From assembly GCA_030917625.1 (NCBI GenBank), contig JAUPUJ010000028.1, positions 1-7,670 of the forward strand: a stretch of 7,670 nt of DNA. Reading direction: 5' to 3'. Of this stretch, positions 1 through 5,638 are shown one piece after another; position 1 is the first letter of the stretch; each line of letters opens with the position of its first letter. Below the pieces are notes generated by a model. The model worked only from the letters and a program-made list of their open reading frames with translations. It did no database searches and had not been told where the DNA came from. A program made the position numbers and the translations under genes. This DNA comes from Patescibacteria group bacterium (GTDB lineage Bacteria; Patescibacteriota; Minisyncoccia; Phycocordibacterales; XYD1-FULL-46-19).

Positions 1-27
1 AAAATTATACGTGCAAATTAAAACTAA

Positions 28-576
28 TTACTTAACTACTACCTCTTTTTTAAACGGAAATCCGATTTTCTCAAAGAAAACTAGAGCTTCTTTTTTATTT
101 TTAGCAGTTGTAGTTAGAGTAACAGACATACCAAAGATATCTTTCAATTCTTCATCTGTAGTTTCTGGAAACACTGAGTGCTCTCTCACACTAATAGTCA
201 TATTACCAATTTCATCAATAGAAGTTTTAGCATAACCTTTAAAGTCTCTCATCCGAGGCATGGCAATATTGATCAGCTTATCTAAGAATTTATACATTCT
301 ATCTCCTCGAAGCGTTACAGCTACTCCTACTATGTCTCCTTCTCGCACCTTAAAACTAGCAATAGATTTTTTAGCCCCTCGCATAGCTGGTTTTTGACCA
401 GTGATTTTAGCTATTCTATCAGCTACTAATTCATTTCTTTTTTTATCTTTAGCTTTACCGGTACCTGAGTTAACAACCACTTTTTGCAAACGAGGCAAAG
501 CTAGAGCATTTTTCACGCCTAGTTCTGTTTTTAATTCTGGTATCGCTTTAGCTATTTTTTCTTTAATGGAAATCAT
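28..576 (-). CDS. rplE: 50S ribosomal protein L5
   Basis: L5 binds 5S rRNA and helps anchor the central protuberance of the large subunit, where it contacts S13 and P-site tRNA. The 182-residue product is close to the usual 178-180. Conserved blocks are visible in order: PRLQKVVVNSG (28-38), ITGQKP (58-63), the SFKVREG segment (74-80), TLRG (88-91), PRMRDFKG (107-114), VREHSVFPE (130-138) and TTTAK (155-159). The start is the ATG whose complement is at 574-576, 10 bp after the rplX stop; the bases between are AT-only apart from one C, with no Shine-Dalgarno motif. The gene ends with TAA. The 27 bp left before the window edge contain no start codon, so the next spc-operon gene (S14 or S8 by usual order) is not seen. 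Identification is secure. Confidence 0.97.
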   Translation of the reverse strand: MISIKEKIAKAIPELKTELGVKNALALPRLQKVVVNSGTGKAKDKKRNELVADRIAKITGQKPAMRGAKKSIASFKVREGDIVGVAVTLRGDRMYKFLDKLINIAMPRMRDFKGYAKTSIDEIGNMTISVREHSVFPETTDEELKDIFGMSVTLTTTAKNKKEALVFFEKIGFPFKKEVVVK

Positions 577-586
577 GTTTTAAATA

Positions 587-844
587 TTACTTTTTAGCAG
601 TCTTAGCCTTAGTCACTTTTTTAGCAGCTTCGGCGACTTTAACATTGGAGATATGAATCGGAGTCGCCACTGACACAGTTTGTCCAGCTTCGTTTTGTTT
701 TCTAGATTTAATTCTCTTATTAACCATATTAATACCCTCTACCACCACCTTATCTTGTTTAGGTAAAGCCAAAACCACCTTTCCAGTTTTACCTCGATCT
801 TTTCCAGCAATGATGATGACATTTTGACCTTTTTTGATGTTCAT
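587..844 (-). CDS. rplX: 50S ribosomal protein L24, short form
   Basis: L24 is an early assembly protein that binds the 5' domain of 23S rRNA near the exit tunnel. The KOW motif lies at residues 4-39, with KKGQNVIIIAGKDRGKTGKV and VVVEGINMVNKR easily matched to the family. The protein is only 85 residues against about 100-105 in well-studied bacteria. After HISNVKV (64-70) it runs into a basic Lys/Ala/Thr tail (71-85) and lacks the usual C-terminal strand block (RVGFR...GKKVRF type). There is no sign of a frameshift: the stop is TAA and rplE starts 10 bp later at normal spacing, so this looks like a natural short form. It lies 21 bp after rplN. Confidence 0.95.
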   Translation of the reverse strand: MNIKKGQNVIIIAGKDRGKTGKVVLALPKQDKVVVEGINMVNKRIKSRKQNEAGQTVSVATPIHISNVKVAEAAKKVTKAKTAKK

Positions 845-865
845 AGTATGAAATTTAAAAAATAT

Positions 866-1237
866 TTAAACAACCTCAGGCGCTAATGAAGCAATTTTTT
901 GATAACCTAATTCTTGGATTTCTCGTGGAATCGGACCAAAAATACGTCCGCCTCGTGGTTCTTTTTTAACCTTATCAACAATCACTACAGCATTTTCGTC
1001 GAAACGGATATAAGAACCGTCCTTACGACGAAATGGTTGTCTTTGTCTAACTACTACAGCGTAAAGAACTTCCTTCTTTTTTACCTGCTTACGAGGTTCT
1101 GCTAACTGCACAGACAAAATAACCAACTCTCCAATACGAGCATATCGCTTTTTTGAGCCGCCAGGTATTTTAAATACTCTTCCGATTTTCGCTCCGGTAT
1201 TGTCGGCAATCTTTACAATTGTCTGTGGTTGAATCAT
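866..1237 (-). CDS. rplN: 50S ribosomal protein L14
   Basis: L14 sits at the subunit interface, contacts L19 and 16S rRNA (bridges B5/B8), and in other bacteria is the docking site of the silencing factor RsfS. The 123-residue product has the family length. Visible landmarks: MIQPQT at the N terminus, ADNTGAK (11-17), GGSKKRYARIGE (26-37), VKKKEVLYAVVVR (52-64), DGSYIRFDENAVV (73-85), GGRIFGP (96-102) and the SLAPEVV C terminus. The start is supported by MIQ, which matches the family N terminus exactly. It lies 17 bp after rpsQ and 21 bp before rplX, with an AT-rich upstream region and no Shine-Dalgarno motif. Confidence 0.98.
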   Translation of the reverse strand: MIQPQTIVKIADNTGAKIGRVFKIPGGSKKRYARIGELVILSVQLAEPRKQVKKKEVLYAVVVRQRQPFRRKDGSYIRFDENAVVIVDKVKKEPRGGRIFGPIPREIQELGYQKIASLAPEVV

Positions 1238-1254
1238 GTTATTTTATATAGAAA

Positions 1255-1503
1255 TTAAATTACGACCTTAAAATGTTTGTCGCGAGATATAGGAGCACAT
1301 TCTACAATCGTGACCTTATCACCCTTTTTGTAGACATTATTTTCATCATGAGCCTTATATTTCTTGTGCATAGTAATATACTTCCCATATTTAGGGTGTT
1401 TAATTAGACGAGCTATTTCCACCACCACAGTTTTATCCATGGCGTCAGAAACTACCAGCCCCTCAAGTTTCTTACTATTAATTGTATTATTGTCTTGACT
1501 CAT
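1255..1503 (-). CDS. rpsQ: 30S ribosomal protein S17
   Basis: S17 is a primary 16S rRNA-binding protein of the 5' domain with an OB fold. The 82-residue product matches the usual 80-90. The core begins LEGLVVSDAMDKTVVVEI (13-30) and continues with HPKYGKYI (36-43), HKKYKAHDE (46-54) and the family signature near GDKVTIVECAPISRDKHF (61-78). The signature usually has Arg where Ala70 stands and Lys-Thr-Lys after Ser; here it is C-A-P-I-S-R-D-K. The N-terminal dozen residues are polar (Asn/Asp/Ser) and probably flexible. It is 15 bp after rpmC and 17 bp before rplN. Confidence 0.96.
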   Translation of the reverse strand: MSQDNNTINSKKLEGLVVSDAMDKTVVVEIARLIKHPKYGKYITMHKKYKAHDENNVYKKGDKVTIVECAPISRDKHFKVVI

Positions 1504-1518
1504 AATGGTTATTCAATG

Positions 1519-1722
1519 TTAAACACTAGCCTTTTTTTCTAATTCATGCAAGAGAGTCTTGATTTGAGCAATCACTCGTCTAGTATTTCGGCCCTCTTTA
1601 GTATTGGTCACTTTACCGCCTGAAATATTAAATCGAAAAGCCATCAAAGCTTCTTGTTGCTCCTTTAGGGTTTTAACTAAATCCTTAGCACTCTTCTTTC
1701 TTAATTCGGCAATTTTAATCAT
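1519..1722 (-). CDS. rpmC: 50S ribosomal protein L29
   Basis: L29 is a small two-helix protein near the polypeptide exit tunnel; together with L23 it forms part of the docking platform for trigger factor and the signal recognition particle. The 67 residues match the family length. The first helix contains ELRKKSAKDLVKTLKEQQEA (6-25), then the FNISGGKVTNT turn (31-41), then the second helix with RNTRRVIAQIKTLLHE (45-60), which fits the L29 signature. It starts only 6 bp after the rplP stop, which suggests translational coupling to rplP. Confidence 0.96.
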   Translation of the reverse strand: MIKIAELRKKSAKDLVKTLKEQQEALMAFRFNISGGKVTNTKEGRNTRRVIAQIKTLLHELEKKASV

Positions 1723-1728
1723 AATAAA

Positions 1729-2145
1729 TTATCTAGAAATTATCTTAGTTTTAAGAGGCAATTTAGCTCCCGCCTTTCTCATAGCCTCACGCGCAGTAGC
1801 CTCATCAATACCATCCACTTCAAATAAAACTCGGCCTGGTAATACCTCCACCTCATAACCCTGCAAATCTCCTTTACCCTTACCCATACCCACTTCAGCG
1901 GCTTTAGCTGTAAAAGGTCGATCAGGGAAAATTCTGATCCAAAGTTTACCTTTCTTTTGCATTTGACGAGCAATAGTCTTACGAGCGGCTTCAATTTGAT
2001 TGGATCGAATTCGAGCCATACCAACAGCTTTCAAACCAACAGACCCGAAAGACAACTCAACACCACGAGTCGCGGTGCGAACCTTGTTTTTATTAGTTCG
2101 GCCAGTTTGCCATTTTCGATATTTAACTTTCTTTGGGAAAAGCAT
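1729..2145 (-). CDS. rplP: 50S ribosomal protein L16
   Basis: L16 organises the A-site tRNA corridor of the large subunit near helix 38 and the peptidyl transferase centre. The 138-residue product matches the family in LSFGSVGLKAVGMARI (31-46), NQIEAARKTI (49-58), GKLWIRIFPDRP (66-77), MGKGKG (87-92), PGRVLFEVDG (103-112) and AKLPLKT (127-133). Two details stand out. The loop after the first basic block (about residues 14-28, Lys/Arg/Thr-rich) is about five residues longer than in E. coli. The residue just before MGKGKG is Gly86, where E. coli has Arg81, the target of the oxygenase YcfD/RoxA. The start MLFPKKVKYRKW matches the family N terminus. Confidence 0.97.
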   Translation of the reverse strand: MLFPKKVKYRKWQTGRTNKNKVRTATRGVELSFGSVGLKAVGMARIRSNQIEAARKTIARQMQKKGKLWIRIFPDRPFTAKAAEVGMGKGKGDLQGYEVEVLPGRVLFEVDGIDEATAREAMRKAGAKLPLKTKIISR

Positions 2146-2160
2146 GTTTCTATTCTTATA

Positions 2161-2820
2161 TTATTTATTATCTTCAAAAATTTCACCTCGGTAAATCCAA
2201 ACTTTAACTCCAATTACACCGTATGGTAGAAAAGCTTTTTCACGAGCGAAATCCACATCAGCCCTTAAAGTTTGTAGAGGAATTTGACCTCTCTTAATTG
2301 TCTCACGACGACTCATTTCCGCTCCACCTAATCGGCCTGACAGATTAATTCTTACTCCTTTAACTTTTTTATTGGCCATCACCTTCTCTACAGTCTGCTT
2401 CATAATTCGACGGAAAGGCATTCTTTTTTCCAAAGCTTCAGCCACCATATAAGCTACAATTCCAGAATGAGCTTCAGGATCTTTAACTTCTTCTACATCT
2501 ACTTTCACTTCAGGAATAGAAACTTTGATCTTTCTCATCTTCTTCAAAATATCTTCCTTGATTTTAGTAGCGCCTTCACCAGAGCGTCCAATCACCATAC
2601 CAGGACGAGAAGTTTTAATGATAATGCGATATAGTTTTTCTCCTCGCTCCATATCGATAGAATCAACATATAAACCACGTAGTCTTTTATCTAAGTAATC
2701 ACGTAAAGTAATATCGGTTTTTAAATACTCCTGGTATTTACCACGAGCACCAAACCAACGAGACTTCCAGTCCCTAATAATGCCTAAACGATGTGAATAT
2801 GGATGAACGCTATGTGTCAT
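2161..2820 (-). CDS. rpsC: 30S ribosomal protein S3
   Basis: S3 lines the mRNA entry tunnel in the head of the small subunit and contributes to mRNA helicase activity. The 219 residues are typical (about 210-235). The N-terminal region holds a type-2 KH domain with VIGRSGEG (76-83, GXXG loop G78-R79-S80-G81). The C-terminal domain starts near residue 115 and carries EKRMPFRRIMKQ (131-142), whose basic residues correspond to the region linked to helicase activity in E. coli, then SGRLGGAEMSR (161-171), PLQTLRADVDFA (181-192) and YGVIGVKVWIYRGE (200-213). The family N terminus (HPYSHRLGIIRDW) supports the start. It lies 9 bp after rplV. Confidence 0.98.
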   Translation of the reverse strand: MTHSVHPYSHRLGIIRDWKSRWFGARGKYQEYLKTDITLRDYLDKRLRGLYVDSIDMERGEKLYRIIIKTSRPGMVIGRSGEGATKIKEDILKKMRKIKVSIPEVKVDVEEVKDPEAHSGIVAYMVAEALEKRMPFRRIMKQTVEKVMANKKVKGVRINLSGRLGGAEMSRRETIKRGQIPLQTLRADVDFAREKAFLPYGVIGVKVWIYRGEIFEDNK

Positions 2821-2829
2821 GATCTGTTT

Positions 2830-3180
2830 TTATTTATTAACTACAGGCTTATCTTCTTTAACACCCAGCGCCAGATTAATGTGACTAGTTCGGTGTCGAA
2901 TAGGAGCAGCTCTACCTCGAGCCCTAGCTCTCCATCTCTTCATAATATAACCCTTATCAACTCTAATTTCTTTGATAAACAAATTATCTTTAGCTAAACC
3001 ACTATTGTTTGTTGCATTAGCTACGGCTGATTCAATTAAATTCTTTACTGGGCCAGCTGCTCGCTTGGCTACAAAAGACAATTCATTCAAAGCTTCAGCC
3101 ACTTTCTTGCCTCGCACCAAATCAGCTAGAAGTCTAACTTTTCTGGGTGACTGATTATAATTTGATAATTTAGCTTTCAT
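2830..3180 (-). CDS. rplV: 50S ribosomal protein L22
   Basis: L22 contacts all domains of 23S rRNA; its long beta-hairpin reaches into the exit tunnel and forms the tunnel constriction with L4. The 116-residue product is slightly longer than the usual 110. Landmarks are NYNQSPRKVRLLADLVRGK (7-25), AGPVKNLIESAVANA (42-56) and the extended hairpin with DKGYIMKRWRARARGRAAPI (75-94), followed by RTSHI (97-101). The last 15 or so residues (GVKEDKPVVNK) are a loose polar tail. It is 20 bp after rpsS, and its upstream sequence is AT-rich without a Shine-Dalgarno motif. Confidence 0.97.
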   Translation of the reverse strand: MKAKLSNYNQSPRKVRLLADLVRGKKVAEALNELSFVAKRAAGPVKNLIESAVANATNNSGLAKDNLFIKEIRVDKGYIMKRWRARARGRAAPIRHRTSHINLALGVKEDKPVVNK

Positions 3181-3200
3181 GATTTTAAATATTCAAAATG

Positions 3201-3554
3201 TTATTTTTTAGGTTTAGTACTTGTATTGTCAGCAGACTTAGCAGCTTTAGCAGCAGCAATTTCAGATTCCTTTTTCTTCTGCTCTAATTCTTTTTGCATT
3301 TTACCTCCGTGACGATAGAATTTTTTAGTTGGAGAAAATTCACCCAAACGATGTCCTACCATTTCTTCGGTCACAAAAACATCAATGTGACTTTTACCAT
3401 TATGCACTCCGAAAGTAAAACCTACCATTTCTGGACTGATTTGACTCCGACGGGCCCAAGTCTTAATAACCCCACTTTCACTAGCGGTTTTGCCTGATAT
3501 TTTCTTCATCAATTTTTCGTCCAAATAAGGACCTTTCTTCAGGGATCTAGACAT
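3201..3554 (-). CDS. rpsS: 30S ribosomal protein S19 with charged C-terminal tail
   Basis: S19 lies in the head of the small subunit, pairs with S13 and faces the A-site tRNA and L5. The core is canonical: [12 protein letters not shown] (1-12), [14 protein letters not shown] (32-45), [20 protein letters not shown] (51-70) and [14 protein letters not shown] (71-84). The family normally ends near residue 90; here a Lys/Glu/Ala/Ser-rich tail runs on to residue 117, low in complexity and probably disordered. The gene opens the block that follows the 273-bp gap, so it is probably the first gene of a new transcript. The start codon is preceded by AAATAAAA, with no Shine-Dalgarno motif. Confidence 0.97.
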   Translation of the reverse strand: MSRSLKKGPYLDEKLMKKISGKTASESGVIKTWARRSQISPEMVGFTFGVHNGKSHIDVFVTEEMVGHRLGEFSPTKKFYRHGGKMQKELEQKKKESEIAAAKAAKSADNTSTKPKK

Positions 3555-3670
3555 TTTTATTTTTAGACTTGTTCAATATAAAATAGATACTTACAAAAAA
3601 TCCAGCTACTTCTGGCCGGAACCAACATTCACAGCTTTAAAAATACAGCTCCCTAAACACACGGGAGTAC
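3555..3670 (-). promoter_or_regulatory. Putative 5' leader of the rpsS transcript
   Basis: If the promoter at 3677-3704 is used, transcription should begin near 3668-3670 and leave about 115 untranslated nucleotides before rpsS, long compared with the 1-21 bp gaps elsewhere. Seen in it, in transcript order: a small hairpin CTCCC/GGGAG (3663-3667 with 3649-3653, 9-nt loop); two copies of AGCTGT (starting at 3650 and 3636) with a related AGCTGG at 3608; a terminator-like hairpin at 3595-3620; and a 21-codon frame from 3628 to 3563 ending 8 nt before rpsS. It matches no r-protein leader class that I recognise. That the leader is regulatory is inference. Confidence 0.4.
3595..3620 (-). terminator. 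Attenuator-like hairpin with U-run in the rpsS leader
   Basis: On the minus strand TCCGGCCA (3620-3613) pairs with TAGCTGGA (3608-3601) around a GAAG loop. Seven of eight positions pair, one of them as G-U, with a single C-A mismatch. Six T residues follow immediately (3600-3595). Hairpin plus U-run is the layout of an intrinsic terminator. Its place, about 50 nt into the predicted leader and before the rpsS start, suggests a premature-termination switch, or the end of a roughly 75-nt small RNA. The stem is short and imperfect, so termination would be partial at best. Confidence 0.4.
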
Positions 3671-3676
3671 GAGAAC

Positions 3677-3704
3677 ATCCTATCAAATAAACGAGAAATG
3701 TCAA
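3677..3704 (-). promoter_or_regulatory. Putative promoter for rpsS and downstream genes
   Basis: On the minus strand a perfect -35 consensus TTGACA (3704-3699) is followed after 16 bp by TAGGAT (3682-3677; four of six match TATAAT). The -10 is preceded by TGA, giving an extended -10 (TGnTAGGAT). The region just upstream (AATTAATT) is AT-rich, like an UP element. It lies after the rplB terminator and before rpsS, where a new start would be needed. It was found by eye and not tested against a background model. Confidence 0.55.
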
Positions 3705-3764
3705 TTAATTAGAGTCTTCCGGGAAACCAAATTGGCAATAAGGCTAAAGTCGAAGCTTTTCCAG

Positions 3765-3810
3765 ACAAAAACAAAACCCGAGGCTATTTTACAGCATCTC
3801 GGGTTTTGTT
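3765..3810 (-). terminator. Intrinsic terminator after rplB
   Basis: A perfect 13-bp inverted repeat, AACAAAACCCGAG (plus strand 3770-3782) with CTCGGGTTTTGTT (3798-3810), is closed by an inner GCT/AGC stem around a 7-nt loop, with a 2-nt bulge on one side. On the minus strand the stem runs into a U-rich tract (TTTTGTTTTTGT). It begins 17 bp after the rplB stop. The repeat is nearly symmetric and could also act on the plus strand, but no plus-strand gene is present. This is the clearest non-coding signal in the window. Confidence 0.85.
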
Positions 3811-3827
3811 ATTTTAACTAAAATTTA

Positions 3828-4670
3828 CTATTTTTTGCTCTTATTTTTACGTCTTGAAACAATAAATTTGTCTGAGTATTTCTTTGACCGGCGAGTTTTA
3901 ACACCAAAAGCTTGTTTACCTTGACGAGTCTTAGGTCCACGACGCAAACCGATACCTTGACGACCTTCACCTCCTCCGTGTGGGTGGTCTACCGGGTTCA
4001 TAGCTGAGCCTCTAACTGTTGGTCTAATACCTTTCCAACGAGATCGTCCGGCTTTTCCAAAATGGACCAATTTATATTCCTCATTAGACACGACCCCAAT
4101 AGAAGCCCAGGCAGTTTCGTGAATTTTACGAATTTCACCAGAAGGCATCTTAACACTAGTGTAATTAGCATCATTTGATAAAACTTCAGCAAAGCTACCA
4201 GCCGAACGAACTAATTTAGCTCCCCCTTCCGGTTTAATTTCTATATTATAAACAAAAGTACCAGAAGCAATTTTTTTAAGAGGCAGTCTATTACCAATCT
4301 TAACTTCAGCCTCGGCTGATACTATAAATTTATCGCCAACCGTCATTTTTTGAGGCACCACCACATAGCGGTATTCCCCATCATTATAAGCAACAGCTGC
4401 AATGAAAGCCGATCGGTTAGGATCATATTCTACAGTTTTTACAGTAGCTGGAATATCTTTTTTGTCATATTTAAAATCAACAAAACGATATAGTCTTTTA
4501 TGACCACCTCCTTTATGTTGAACGGTTATCCGGCCAGAGCTATTACGTCCAGATATTCTCTTTTTTCCACGTGTTAGGCTTTTTTTAGGTTCACTAGTAG
4601 TCAGGGTCCCTTTATAAGAAACCGTGGTCATATGACGTCTTGATGGAGTTGTAGGGGCGTAATGTTTCAT
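3828..4670 (-). CDS. rplB: 50S ribosomal protein L2
   Basis: L2 is a primary 23S rRNA-binding protein needed for subunit association and peptidyl transferase function. With the chosen start (MKHYAPTTPSRRHMTT) it has 280 residues, the family norm. Landmarks are SGRNSSGRITVQHKGGGHKR (40-59), YDPNRSAFIA (82-91), GSFAEVLS (158-165), the GKAGRSRWKGIRPTVRGSAM segment (205-224) and NPVDHPHGGGEG (225-236). His229 falls at the same number as the E. coli histidine implicated in activity. An in-frame ATG nine codons upstream (4697) is rejected because it would overlap rplW by 26 bp and add residues absent from the family; the chosen ATG is 1 bp after the rplW stop. The stop is TAG. A terminator follows at once, so this is probably the last gene of its transcript. 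Confidence 0.97.
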   Translation of the reverse strand: MKHYAPTTPSRRHMTTVSYKGTLTTSEPKKSLTRGKKRISGRNSSGRITVQHKGGGHKRLYRFVDFKYDKKDIPATVKTVEYDPNRSAFIAAVAYNDGEYRYVVVPQKMTVGDKFIVSAEAEVKIGNRLPLKKIASGTFVYNIEIKPEGGAKLVRSAGSFAEVLSNDANYTSVKMPSGEIRKIHETAWASIGVVSNEEYKLVHFGKAGRSRWKGIRPTVRGSAMNPVDHPHGGGEGRQGIGLRRGPKTRQGKQAFGVKTRRSKKYSDKFIVSRRKNKSKK

Positions 4671-4671
4671 A

Positions 4672-4971
4672 TTATATAAAATCGATATTAGTACCAATAG
4701 GCATAAAGACTAAAGCCTTCTTCACTCCAGCTGTCATACCACTAGTACGTCTAACCATAACCTTTTTACGAGGCATCACAATAATATTAACCTTAATTGG
4801 CTTAACATTATATTTAGCCAGTATAGCTCTTTTTACATCTAATTTATTAGCTAAGAATGGTATTTCAAAGGTAAATACTGGATATTTGTTTCCAGTCATA
4901 AAAGTCGCCTTTTCTGTAATTCTAGGTCTCTTTAAAACTATAGTTGCCTGATTGTACTGTGTTCTAGCCAT
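4672..4971 (-). CDS. rplW: 50S ribosomal protein L23
   Basis: L23 lies at the exit of the polypeptide tunnel and is the main docking point for trigger factor and the signal recognition particle. The 99-residue product matches the family: LKRPRITEKAT (13-23), the strand YPVFTFEI (30-37), the helix NKLDVKRAILAKYNV (42-56), VKPIKVNIIVMPRKK (56-70), then a basic loop with RRTSGMTAGVKKALV (74-88) and the C-terminal GTNIDFI. It is packed between rplD (5 bp) and rplB (1 bp), so coupled translation is likely. Confidence 0.96.
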   Translation of the reverse strand: MARTQYNQATIVLKRPRITEKATFMTGNKYPVFTFEIPFLANKLDVKRAILAKYNVKPIKVNIIVMPRKKVMVRRTSGMTAGVKKALVFMPIGTNIDFI

Positions 4972-4976
4972 GATTT

Positions 4977-5636
4977 TTATTTTACTCTACCAGTTAAAAC
5001 TTTAAGAGATTCGTCAGGATTAGTAATAACTACATATTTATACTTCACCACATCTAGCGGATTCATATTTCTAACTTCCTCCACTTTAACAGCAGTCACA
5101 TTATTAAAACTCTTTAAAATATTTTCATCAACCTTACTAGTTGTCAGCAAAGCCCTTGAACCTTTTTGGTAGTTTATTTTTTCAAAACCAGCCGCTGCTA
5201 AACCTTCTAAACAGACTTTGGCTGTTTTAGTCTTCGGAGCAGATAAATTAAAATCTTCAATGAAAATTAATTCCTTATCTCGTAATTTTTGTGACAATAA
5301 AGTAAACAAAGCCTTAGTCTTCATTTTCTTATTTATCTTTTTATCATAATTCTTTTCACTAGTTGGTCCATGAGCAATTCCTCCACCAACCCAAATTGGA
5401 GATCGTGAAGATCCGTGACGAGCTCGTCCAGTTCCTTTTTGACGCCAAGGCTTTTTACCACCACCTCGAACTTCACCTCTACCTTTCGTGTCGGCATTAC
5501 TTTGACGAGCATTAGACTCCATTGATCTAACCACTTGGTGTACTAAATCAGCATTCCACTTCAAATCAAATAACTGATCATCAAGATTGATAGTACCACT
5601 TGCTTTACCTTCTTTATTGTAAATTTCAGTTTTCAT
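4977..5636 (-). CDS. rplD: 50S ribosomal protein L4
   Basis: L4 has a globular domain on the outside of the large subunit and a long basic loop reaching the exit tunnel; in E. coli it also represses its own S10 operon. The 219 residues are of normal length (about 200-215). The loop is visible as TKGRGEVRGGGKKPWRQKGT (50-69), then GRARHGSSRSPIWVGGGIAHG (split around 70-90), then KKMKTKALFTLLSQK (103-117). The C-terminal part (about 120-215) has the alternating strand-helix pattern of the family, ending SLKVLTGRVK. It starts 2 bp after rplC. Whether it autoregulates here cannot be seen, but two structured gaps elsewhere in the cluster are candidate sites. Confidence 0.97.
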   Translation of the reverse strand: MKTEIYNKEGKASGTINLDDQLFDLKWNADLVHQVVRSMESNARQSNADTKGRGEVRGGGKKPWRQKGTGRARHGSSRSPIWVGGGIAHGPTSEKNYDKKINKKMKTKALFTLLSQKLRDKELIFIEDFNLSAPKTKTAKVCLEGLAAAGFEKINYQKGSRALLTTSKVDENILKSFNNVTAVKVEEVRNMNPLDVVKYKYVVITNPDESLKVLTGRVK

Positions 5637-5638
5637 GA

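Noticed and set aside
1..27. A further gene or promoter after rplE
   Set aside because: Only 27 bp remain. There is no start codon, and the TATAAT present lacks a -35 partner at suitable spacing.
1604..2229. Several 60-90 codon open frames on the plus strand, and an 81-codon frame on the minus strand at 1779-2024
   Set aside because: They overlap rpmC, rplP and rpsC in other frames, whose products are clearly conserved. No independent coding signal is visible.
3640..3678. A 13-codon frame starting inside the -10 box before rpsS
   Set aside because: The ATG overlaps the proposed -10 and lies upstream of the expected transcription start.
3555..3770. A tRNA or other known structured RNA in the rplB-rpsS gap
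   Set aside because: A GGTTCC stretch recalls a T-arm, but there is no matching T-loop, no acceptor stem and no anticodon arm on either strand.
4671..4697. A nine-codon N-terminal extension of L2 from an upstream ATG
   Set aside because: It would overlap rplW by 26 bp and add residues not found in the family; the next ATG gives the normal 280 residues and sits 1 bp after the rplW stop.
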